A stretch of DNA of 64,000 nucleotides from Nitrospirota bacterium (lineage in GTDB: Bacteria > JACPQY01): the NCBI GenBank assembly GCA_016180645.1, contig JACPAV010000003.1:1-64000 (forward strand), written 5' to 3'. Position numbers and translations under genes: made by a program. The notes beneath the pieces are model-generated. The model was given only the letters and a program-made list of their open reading frames with translations, had not been told where the DNA came from and made no database searches. The first letter of the stretch is position 1, and each line of letters begins with the position of its first letter. Positions 19,228-27,600 of this stretch are shown here, piece after piece.

Positions 19228-20475
19228 TCAGAAATCAACCTTGAGGTCGCGGACTTCCGTGGGTTCGATGATCGCGAGTTTGTCCAAGTCCGCCGGAGCC
19301 GAATAGCCGGTGGGCGTGGTGGAGCCGTTGGACACGTAGCCGCTCGCATCAAAGAAGACGGGATTGTCCAGAGCCATCACGAAGGAAATATTCGCCACCT
19401 CCTTGTTATTAGGATCGACTTCGCCCACGACCCGGAGGATGTCCAGGAACTGTGCTTTTGTCATCACGGCATTCGACGTCGGAACGCCCTCCTTGAGTTT
19501 GCCGGTGGTTTGGAGCAGCGCCGCGATCGCGGCGAAGTCCATTTCAGCCTTCGGCGCGTTCTTCGCATAGCTGTACACGGCGTCCGTGAAAACGGCCCCG
19601 ACGCCGTAGGTGGTGAAGAAGTTGGCATCCGTTTTCACGCCATCGGTGGGGACGGCGAGCTTCACCGTTGCGCGGTCCGCCGCCTCATCGATCCTGGCCA
19701 CGAACACGTAGTTGCGGGCTGCCTGCCCGAACCATTTGTCATCGGCCCCGGCGTAGGGGTGGTGGCTGTTGCCAGAAAGGAGGATGATACTCCCCTGCTT
19801 CCGCGCATCGAGCTTGATGGCGTCCATCTTCCAGTCGTCCAGCGGGTCCTGTTTCTCCAGCAACCCCGAAGCCTCGATCACCATCTGCTTGTCGGCCTCG
19901 TTCGAGGCGTCGAACGTCAGACGAACGCGTCCCTCTTTGGGCAGCGAAGGATCCATCCTATTGAGATTGAGCGTGATGATGCCCTTTTTGCGGCCGACGT
20001 TGTCGAACTCCAGCACGATGATACGCGAGCCATCGGCAGGAAGGGGATCGAGTGTCAATTTGTGTGTCAGGCCCGTTTTCGTGGACTTCTGCACGGTCAG
20101 GTTGAATTTCCCATTCTCGATGGGGCCGCTCCAGTTGTCCGGCAGATTCGTCGGGACATTGCCGACGATGTCCTTGATCAGGTCGCGGAACTGGGCCCCG
20201 ATCCCCACATACAACCGGATGGCACCGAAGATCTCTTTGACCGCCGCCTTTTGGGCCGCCGTGAGGGTCGTCGCCCGTTCGGGGGCGCCACGCACCTGGG
20301 ATTGAGACGAGATTGATTTTGGAAGGTCGAATCCAACATCTGATGCGCTGACGCCGATTCCACTGGCGCCGCTTACCGATCCCGAGCCTGAAGTCTTCGT
20401 GTCCTCTTGCGCCCCGCAACCGGCGAAAGCCAATCCAACCGCGAGAAAACCCGTCAAAAACTTTTTCTCACCCAC
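19228..20475 (-). CDS. Lipoprotein of unknown function
   Basis: 415 residues with a type II signal peptide (lipobox FAGC at about 17-20), then a Ser/Gly-rich linker and a globular region without a motif I recognise. The start is GTG at 20475, with GGAGG 6 bases upstream. The body is rich in polar beta-type segments and has a repeated DPL/LDP pattern. The 212 bases upstream hold the CATGCGG repeat cluster, which might regulate it. It is not in an operon: the neighbour gene ends upstream and the mutase gene converges on it. Confidence 0.8.
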   Translation of the reverse strand: MGEKKFLTGFLAVGLAFAGCGAQEDTKTSGSGSVSGASGIGVSASDVGFDLPKSISSQSQVRGAPERATTLTAAQKAAVKEIFGAIRLYVGIGAQFRDLIKDIVGNVPTNLPDNWSGPIENGKFNLTVQKSTKTGLTHKLTLDPLPADGSRIIVLEFDNVGRKKGIITLNLNRMDPSLPKEGRVRLTFDASNEADKQMVIEASGLLEKQDPLDDWKMDAIKLDARKQGSIILLSGNSHHPYAGADDKWFGQAARNYVFVARIDEAADRATVKLAVPTDGVKTDANFFTTYGVGAVFTDAVYSYAKNAPKAEMDFAAIAALLQTTGKLKEGVPTSNAVMTKAQFLDILRVVGEVDPNNKEVANISFVMALDNPVFFDASGYVSNGSTTPTGYSAPADLDKLAIIEPTEVRDLKVDF

Positions 20476-20608
20476 AGTACACCTCCATTAGATGCCAATT
20501 GCCTAACGACCGGACCCTACTCCCCTGCGCGCTGAGCGTCAACCTCTTGGAAGCCTCCCCGCCGAAGGGATCTCCACCGATCCGAGCAATGCATGAATGA
20601 AAGACCTG

Positions 20609-20679
20609 AACCCATGCGGCATGTGACCCCATGCGGCATGCGGTGACCGCATGCGGACCCCATGCGCGTGCGTGCATGT
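20609..20679. repeat. CATGCGG repeat cluster with a 9-bp inverted repeat
   Basis: About four degenerate copies of ACCCCATGCGGCATG lie in tandem between the lipoprotein start and the end of the small partner gene. Around base 20645 the arms GCATGCGGT and ACCGCATGC form a 19-bp near-perfect palindrome with a 1-base centre. It could be an operator array for the lipoprotein. The rest of 20476-20687 shows nothing else. Confidence 0.5.
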
Positions 20680-20687
20680 GAGGCGGA

Positions 20688-21314
20688 TCATCCTGAACCC
20701 AGGGCGGGGAACCATTCGGTCAGCACCCGTCTCAGCTTCAGGAACGCTGAGTCCGAGCACCTACGAAGGCTCACGCTTCGTGCAATACAGGCGTATATCG
20801 AGGACGAGCGGGGAATGCGAGCCTTCTCCAAGACGGCTTCCATTGCGAGGCGAGGGTCGGTTGGTTTTGCACGCCCGGAGATCCAATAGTTGTTGTGTTC
20901 CATCCAAGTGCGCATATTCCCCCACCGAGCTTGCCAACCCAAGCAACGTGCTACGTGGGGGGAATCCGCAAAGACCCAGTTTTCAATCTCAGGAACGATC
21001 AGGATGACTTCCGCCCTATTTCCCCAGCCGCCAGCGGAAAGAGAGATCTTCAGATTCGATTCGAGGGTGGCCGGTGCCATAGCCTCTTGGCCGCAACCCG
21101 AATAGTCGAAAACCACGAGTGCATGCCTGAACGTCTGGACATGAGGCTGGAGAAACTGTCGAGATTCCCTGAGGACACCTGGATCCCTCCGCTGATGAAC
21201 GTATGTTTCAGAATCAATGGAACGTGTCCCCAAGGATTTTGGCCGAGACAAGATCGCCCGTATGCTGTGATCGATATTCTTGTCTGCAACAAGGGTGATG
21301 AGGTCTTTCTGCAC
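20688..21314 (-). CDS. Small partner protein of AAA ATPase, candidate defence effector
   Basis: 208 residues starting GTG, 9 bases after the ATPase stop, hence co-transcribed. It begins LITLVADKNIDHSIRAIL and has ALVVFDYSGCGQE (near 70-80) and ILIVPEIENWVFADSP (near 103-118). The alternating strands with acidic ends suggest a TOPRIM- or nuclease-like alpha/beta fold, but I cannot assign catalytic residues. Small proteins encoded beside OLD/AAA15-type ATPases are effectors in systems such as PARIS. Similar proteins also occur in larger methylation-associated defence loci, from memory and unchecked. Less GC-rich than its neighbours. Confidence 0.7.
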   Translation of the reverse strand: MQKDLITLVADKNIDHSIRAILSRPKSLGTRSIDSETYVHQRRDPGVLRESRQFLQPHVQTFRHALVVFDYSGCGQEAMAPATLESNLKISLSAGGWGNRAEVILIVPEIENWVFADSPHVARCLGWQARWGNMRTWMEHNNYWISGRAKPTDPRLAMEAVLEKARIPRSSSIYACIARSVSLRRCSDSAFLKLRRVLTEWFPALGSG

Positions 21315-21323
21315 GCTTTGGCG

Positions 21324-22592
21324 TCACCCGAGAACGCCGCTCGCAAAGAGCGTTCCCAAATCCGTCTCTCCTCTCCACTGCCTGAGTTTGGGGTGTTCAG
21401 AGCCCCGTACCACATCGGTAGCGCCATCGGTGTTCTTGGCAAAACAGAGGACCTGATTCGGTTTGGCAATGCTCAGCACAACGGGTGAATGCGTTGCCAG
21501 GAGGATTTGTGCGTCATATACGGAAGAGAGGGAATGGTAAACCGTTTCGACTGCTTTCGGGTGCACACCATTCTCCGGTTCCTCGACCAAGAACGTTGCC
21601 TGTTGGACGTCCGCGACATATGCCAAGAGCGTCAGTGCGAGCATGCGGAGGGTTCCGTCTGAAACGAGCCATGATGGGACCTTCAGCCCGCTCTCATACT
21701 CAATGATCAAGTATCGGCTTCGATCTTCACTCCTCTCAACGGTTCGGATCGCTTTCAGATCCGGGAGTGCAGTCCGTACATGAGCCAGCCACGCCGAGTA
21801 TCTCTGCTTGTCCCTGCTCTTGAGGATTTCAACCGCCCAAGGAAGATTGGATCCATCTGGAAGAAAGAATTTCGGAGCACCAGGGGGGCACGGCTGGCTC
21901 ATCTTGGCGCTGTTCAGAGTCAGTGTTTGCACTCCCAGCATCAGCAGCTGCTTAAACCAAGTTGCCGTCGGGAATTTCGTTTCATCTTCAGGAAGATTCG
22001 CGAGGGCGCATTTCTGTGGACCCAATCGGAACAGGTTGTTCCACGCCGAGGTCTCGGACGAAAAATAATCATTCCCAGATTCCGCGACTTTGTTGACGAC
22101 TTTTTTCCATCCTGGCGGTGATTTCCGGCCCGTTTCCGTGACGATAGTGATTGGGGGCGGCGGGGGCTGAGGAAACAAGTCTTTTTGCGGATAGATTCCG
22201 GTCGTCTTGTCCGGATCCGGGGCGAGCCAAAAGGTTTCGCTCAGCAGTGTAATCGTGCCATTCTCCTTGTTCGCCCCAACTCGAATTTCGTATCTTGCTC
22301 GGCCGTAGTTTCCATTCTTGAGCATCGCCCTTCGCGATTCAGGCAACTTGACTTCAACGGCCAATTCAAATGCTTCACCTTCGCGCATCCATACAAGATC
22401 GCGTAACTCCGGGGCTCTCCTTGAAACGGCTTGGTAGGGCCCGAAGTAGACCAGATCCGACATGAACGCGAGTACGTCCAAGAACGTTGATTTGCCGCTT
22501 GCGTTGGGACCGACCAACACTTGGAATCTGTCCAAACCCTGATCCAAGTAGCGCAGACAACGATAGTTAAGGGCCTCGATTCTAGAAATCAT
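21324..22592 (-). CDS. AAA15/21-family ATPase (ABC/SMC-like head)
   Basis: 422 residues with an SMC/OLD-like ATPase fold: Walker A GPNASGKST at 28-36, an SDGTLR signature-like motif near 325, Walker B FLVEEPENGVHP and the H-loop LLATHSP. It has no nuclease domain of its own, unlike OLD. With the downstream small gene it forms a two-gene ATPase-plus-partner unit of a type frequent in defence islands. The -10 box (TGCTATGAT) lies 11 bases before the ATG with no clear Shine-Dalgarno. Phage target and effector mechanism are unknown. Confidence 0.85.
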   Translation of the reverse strand: MISRIEALNYRCLRYLDQGLDRFQVLVGPNASGKSTFLDVLAFMSDLVYFGPYQAVSRRAPELRDLVWMREGEAFELAVEVKLPESRRAMLKNGNYGRARYEIRVGANKENGTITLLSETFWLAPDPDKTTGIYPQKDLFPQPPPPPITIVTETGRKSPPGWKKVVNKVAESGNDYFSSETSAWNNLFRLGPQKCALANLPEDETKFPTATWFKQLLMLGVQTLTLNSAKMSQPCPPGAPKFFLPDGSNLPWAVEILKSRDKQRYSAWLAHVRTALPDLKAIRTVERSEDRSRYLIIEYESGLKVPSWLVSDGTLRMLALTLLAYVADVQQATFLVEEPENGVHPKAVETVYHSLSSVYDAQILLATHSPVVLSIAKPNQVLCFAKNTDGATDVVRGSEHPKLRQWRGETDLGTLFASGVLG

Positions 22593-22603
22593 CTCTGGAA
22601 AGA

Positions 22604-22612
22604 ATCATAGCA
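22604..22612 (-). promoter_or_regulatory. Candidate extended -10 for the AAA ATPase pair
   Basis: TGCTATGAT on the minus strand, 11 bases before ATG 22592, has the TGn extension and a 5/6 hexamer. The leader would be about 4 bases. Confidence 0.35.
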
Positions 22613-22729
22613 CAGGACGGAGGGAGTCATGGATGGACTGCTGTTCTGGCGCAGGCTTCGATCAGAGCGACCCGATTCGCAATCGCATGGATCAAATGCC
22701 CCGTTCACGCGGGCTGCACTTTGCACGCG

Positions 22730-23809
22730 TCAGCGGCGCGCAACGAGGCCGGAGCCGCGGCAGGAGGTGGGGGGATCGCCGTTGATGCCGTCGAGTTTCA
22801 CGTTTTCACACTGGAACGAGTAGGCCAGTTTTCCTTCCGACACTTTCACGGCGGCGCCTTCGGGATTCCCGGAGTATTCAAACTTCACGGAACCGGATTC
22901 GAGGCGGACCTTCCGCTCGCGCAGCTTCGGATCGCCGCTTTCCAAGGCCGCGGACGGCGTTATGTCGCCCAGCGTCACCTCCACACGCGCATTGGAGATG
23001 GTCTCTCCATCCAAATAGGCCCCACCCCTCGACACCAAGGTTCGGCCCGACGGATCTGAAAGCCAGTTCCAGTAGAATCCTCTCCGCTCGCCCAACACCA
23101 CCCACTCGGTCCACTCCACGTCGCCTTGAAAGCTCCCCGAAGCCTGATCCTGAATGGAGCCCCACCGACGCGCGACAAAGCCAAATGCTGAAACTCGACG
23201 ATCACCTTCCTTCGGCCAGAAGCAGCCTCCGGGGCCCATGATAACGATGGACGACTCGACTCCGGTCAGCCGGTGATTCCACAAGGCGGCCTCGGGATAC
23301 ATGCGGCAGTAGTTCGGGCGCTCGCCTTCCTTCCACGACGCCTCCAACACCGGTCGCAGGTCCATCTGGCGCGTGCTCGTGGGGGTGCGTCCGGCCAGCA
23401 GGAATTTCCCCATCTGTTCGACGTAGAGCGTGCCATCGCGGAAAGGCGCGGCTTCCAGCCCCTCCGGGAGATACCTTTCTGAAGCTTCATTGAGGGCGGG
23501 CGCCCACCAGCGATTCCATGCGCGGATGCGCGGGATATCCAGCGGGCGAGCGGATTCGTCGGTGAGTGAAACCTGCCCCTCGTATTGGATCGTGGTGTGG
23601 GATTCCAGGGAGACGAAGGTGGCCTCGTAGGTCACCCAATCGGATTCGAGCTTCCGGGCCATCTCCTCCCCTACATTGAGTGGAGTGGAAGGAACCCGAT
23701 CGAGCACGCCGATCGCCCATCGCCTCAGGCGACCTCCTCGAATCGTGGCCACCATGGCCGCGATGACCGCGAGGAGCGACACCAGTACGATCAGGCGACT
23801 TCTAAGCAT
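22730..23809 (-). CDS. Membrane-anchored protein of unknown function
   Basis: About 359 residues. The N-terminus MLRSRLIVLVSLLAVIAAM is a membrane anchor or uncleaved signal, and the rest would be periplasmic. The C-terminal half alternates short beta segments (ARVEVTLGDI, VRLESGSVKFEYSG, KLAYSFQCENVKLDG), suggestive of an LptC/LptA-like or filamin-type beta fold, which I cannot confirm. I recognise no family. The start ATG lies 14 bases after the stop of the HAMP-domain gene, so the two are one operon. Confidence 0.72.
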   Translation of the reverse strand: MLRSRLIVLVSLLAVIAAMVATIRGGRLRRWAIGVLDRVPSTPLNVGEEMARKLESDWVTYEATFVSLESHTTIQYEGQVSLTDESARPLDIPRIRAWNRWWAPALNEASERYLPEGLEAAPFRDGTLYVEQMGKFLLAGRTPTSTRQMDLRPVLEASWKEGERPNYCRMYPEAALWNHRLTGVESSIVIMGPGGCFWPKEGDRRVSAFGFVARRWGSIQDQASGSFQGDVEWTEWVVLGERRGFYWNWLSDPSGRTLVSRGGAYLDGETISNARVEVTLGDITPSAALESGDPKLRERKVRLESGSVKFEYSGNPEGAAVKVSEGKLAYSFQCENVKLDGINGDPPTSCRGSGLVARR

Positions 23810-23822
23810 GGAACTTCGGGTA

Positions 23823-24440
23823 TCAAGTCTTGAAGGCGCTGAGGGCGCGGTCCAATTCTTCCTGTTTCGCCGCAAGCAATTTCGCGGCGGTTGCCGCGTC
23901 GTTCGCCGATGTTTTGCCGTCCTGCAGTCGGCCGCTCAGGGCCACGGCTTCATCAACCAGAACTTTGCTCAAGTTCTGGGCCGCCTGGAGCTTGGTGGAC
24001 AATGTGGACAGGGTTTGGTTGTAGATTTCACGGAAATCTTGGAGGTAGTCTCTCTCGCGCAGCCTGATGCGAACGGAAAGATCTCCCTCGCCCACTTGTC
24101 TCGTGATCAGTTTCAGCCGGTAGATCGGCCCCGCCAAACGGTTCGACCATACGATGGCTACGAGACCGAGAATGGCGAAGACCGTCAGCGTGGCCGGCAC
24201 CATCCAGCCATTGGCGAAGAAGAGTTGCTGGGCCGCCTGAAACTGCCGGTGGCCGTCCGTATCGGGCGAGAGAGCCGCCTTGAGCGCGGGATACAGCATG
24301 AGCGCCAGAAGGAGGGCGGTGTAGGCCGCAAGATAAATCCAGATCTCCAGCACGATGGCGATCTGAAGGCCGCGGTCGATGAGGTATCGTCTTCGCCTGA
24401 GAGGCGGTCGGCCGGATGCGGACGGTGGTGAGATAGTCAT
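23823..24440 (-). CDS. HAMP-domain membrane protein without output domain
   Basis: 205 residues: two membrane segments (about 24-50 and 77-98) around a short periplasmic loop, then a HAMP-like segment (NRLAGPIYRLKLITRQVGEGDLSVRI) and a C-terminal coiled coil. There is no methyl-accepting, kinase, GGDEF or phosphatase domain, so it is either a truncated transducer or a stand-alone HAMP adaptor working with the next gene product. A strong Shine-Dalgarno GGAGG precedes the ATG at 24440. Confidence 0.78.
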   Translation of the reverse strand: MTISPPSASGRPPLRRRRYLIDRGLQIAIVLEIWIYLAAYTALLLALMLYPALKAALSPDTDGHRQFQAAQQLFFANGWMVPATLTVFAILGLVAIVWSNRLAGPIYRLKLITRQVGEGDLSVRIRLRERDYLQDFREIYNQTLSTLSTKLQAAQNLSKVLVDEAVALSGRLQDGKTSANDAATAAKLLAAKQEELDRALSAFKT

Positions 24441-24570
24441 ATTTCCTCCCTCGTCATGTCTTGATTCCGGAGGACGCGCATGGCCTCGGAAGGCCCTCCG
24501 CGTCCCACACCCTGTTCATATGACAATGGCAGATCAAGTGCAAGAAGTATTCAGCCCGGTTCTACGGGGG

Positions 24571-24680
24571 AAACCCTCACCCCAACCCTCTCCCCCTTGC
24601 CAAGGATGGCATGGGGCCATGATATGTCGCCGCGCCCAGGATGGCGCGGCATAGACCATGGCCTTTCAGGGAGAGGGGGT
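24571..24680. repeat. Nested palindromic intergenic repeat
   Basis: An outer pair CCCTCTCCC (24586-24594) and GGGAGAGGG (24669-24677), the hallmark of a widespread intergenic repeat, is split by an inner hairpin. Inside, GGCCATG...CATGGCC encloses GCCGCGCC/GGCGCGGC with a CAGGAT loop. It follows the stop of the giant lipoprotein gene and could end its transcript. The remainder of 24441-24694 shows nothing else. Confidence 0.55.
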
Positions 24681-24694
24681 ACCTTTGCTCGAAC

Positions 24695-27600
24695 TCAAGG
24701 TATGAGGGGAACGTATTGGCTGGTGGTTTGAAGGGCCGTTCCGCCCGAATCGCTTCCGCCGATGGAGAAGATCCGGCCGCTCACGCTGACCGCCCCATGG
24801 ACGCGTCGCGCTGCGCCGAGGATCGTCCTGGCGGTCCAAGTGTCCGACAACGGCTCGTACTCGTGAGTGAGGGCCGACACGGTGCCATCGGTACCGCCGA
24901 GCACGAAAACCCGGCCATCGAGCCCGGCCGCGGCCAGATCGGATCTGGGGGTGGGCACGCCGGTCTTGGCCGTCCAAGTATCGGACGTAGGGTTGTATTC
25001 TTCCATGGCGCCGGCGTATGCGCCATTCCAGCCGCCCGCCACATAGATTTTCTCATGGGCGACGGCCGCCGCCATGGCGTAGCGGGCCGTGGGCATGGCG
25101 GTCTTGGACGTCCACGTGTTGCCGACCGGATCGTATTCGTTGCAATTCGCCAGAGTGGATGTGCCGTCGAATCCGCCGATTAGATAGATCTTCCCGTTCA
25201 CGGCCGCGGCCACGTGCTGGTGGCGATTGGAGGGCAGGACAGCTTTCACAGCCCAGGTATTCGCGATGGGGTCGTATTCGTCGTTCAGATTGTAAATCGT
25301 CGGGACGTTGTCCTTGCCACCCATCACGTAGATCTTGCCGTTGGCCGCGGCGGCGGAGAGTTCCCACCGCGCGGTAGGCAGTGCCGTCTTGACGGCCCAC
25401 GAGTTGGCCACAGGATCGTACTCCTCGTTTTCGGCTGATGGCGTACCCTTGTCCCCGCCGATGGCATAGATCCTCCCGTTGACCTCGGAGACGGCGAGAG
25501 CGCGCCGAGCGGTGAGCATCGGGGCCTTGTTCACCCAAGCATCGACGGGCGCGCCCGGTGCCATGGGCGTGTACTCCTCGTTTGCACCGGAGAGCGAGCC
25601 GAAATTATCGCGACCGCCAATCGCATAGACTCTGCCACCGGCTGTGGTGGCGGCGAAACGGTATCGTACTGTTGGGAGTGCCGCTGCCGTTGCCCACGAA
25701 TCGCCTACAGGGTTGTATTCCTCCACCGTGGAATACGCGGAGGCGTTGTACCCGCCCATGACATAGAGCTTTCCGCCGACGGAGGCGACCGCCGGACCGT
25801 ATCGGGCCGTTGGGGCGGCCGTTTTTGTCGTCCACGTGTTGGCGATCACATCGTATTCCTCCGTGGAGCTCAGCGCCGCGCCGTTCCATCCGCACGAAAC
25901 ATAGATCTTATTGCCGATGGCGGCCGCTCCCGTATCGCTCCGGGGCGTACCCTGGGCCGCCTTGCTGACCCATGTATCAGTCGACGGCGTGTATTCGCGG
26001 ACGGCGGCGACGTAGACAGACGAATTGAATCCGCCGAAGACGTAGATCTTTCCGTTGGCGGCCGCCGCTTGAGGGCCGCTGACGGCGTTGGGCATAACCG
26101 CCTTGGTCGCCCACGTGTTCGCAGCGGTGTCGTATTCGTAGTTGGTATTCTGGACGGTGCCGTTGACGCCACCCAGAGCATAGACTTTTCCCGCCAGACA
26201 GGCGGCGGCCACTTGTTGACTGCCCGCAGGCATCGCAGCCTTGGCCGCCCACGCGTTGGCCACCGGATCGAACTCTTCGTTCGCGGTGGTCAGGCCGAAG
26301 ATGTCTCCACCGACGGCGTAGACCTTCCCGTTCCCGCAGGCCGCCACGCCATGATGATACCGGGCCGTTGTCATGGCGGTTTTCGACGCCCAGGTGTTTC
26401 CGCCCGCCGCGCCGACTTTTTCAGCGGTGTTCGTATCGGAATTCCCCGCCTCGTCCTGCGCGCGGACGACGAAGTAGTAGTTCGTATTCTTCACGAGGCC
26501 GCTGCTGACGGCATAGGTCGTAGCCCCCGCCGCAGTGGTGTATGTGGCAGTGAATGAGCCACCGCAGGTTCCCGCACTCGTCGACTGGCAGATCTTGTAG
26601 ACCAGAGAGCCGGCGGCCGTTACCGTGTCGGATCCCGCCGCCCACCCCAAGGTAATGGAAAGATTGTTCACCGCGAGCGAACTGATCCCGGCAAAGGTGG
26701 GAGTGGAGGTGTCGAAGGTGAAGGTGCTCCCCGTCCCCGGCGTTTCCACGCTGTTCAAGTTGTCCGTTGCTCGGGATTGGATCGTGTACTGGATTCCGTC
26801 AACCCAGGCCGGGACGGTGGAATAGCTCCAAGAAGTCGTTCCCGTTGTGAGAAGCCATGTTGTGGCGGGGTTGAAGGCCGTTCCGTTCCAGTACTTGCCG
26901 TCCGAGACTCGCAGGATTGTGATTTCGACTTTCTGTACACCGCTGCCGGTCCCGGGATCGGTTGACGAACCCGCCATCGAGGCGAGTGCGGCCAGTTTCG
27001 CGTTGTTGGCGGGACTTGTGACGGAAGAGGTCGGGGGCACGCCGTCCGGCACCACGCCATTGGAGGAAGCCCACGCACCGGTATTCCCCGCGGCATCCAA
27101 CGCGCGAGCGCAATTGTAGTAGGTGGTGTAGTTGGTCAGGGTCAGCCCGGTGGTGTTTTTCCAGTTGTTTGCGCCGTTGCCGGCCGTGGCGAGGACGTCT
27201 CCCGTGCAGCCCGTGGTGGTGCTGATGTTGTAGTCGTACGAGGTCACGTTGATGTTGTCGCCGAAGCCGGCCCAATTCGCATCCATGGTCGAAGTGGATG
27301 ACTGGAAGGCGAGGTCCGCGCCGGTGCCATCGCTTACCGATCCCGATACTGGGGCGATGGTGTCCTTTTGAACGAAGAACACGTCGTTCAAAACGGCGGA
27401 GTTACCCGCGTTGTCGAAGGCCCTCACGCTGACGAAGTTGTTCGTCCACTGGTTCAGGGACGCAAAGGCCACGCCCCAGTTCGTCGTGTACGAGGCCGTG
27501 CCGATCCCTGTGGCAATGTTAGTGAACACAATGAGCTGGGTACCGGTCTGCCCGGTGGCATCCCACACGGTGTATTGGACGTAGCTCAAATTGCTGCCAC

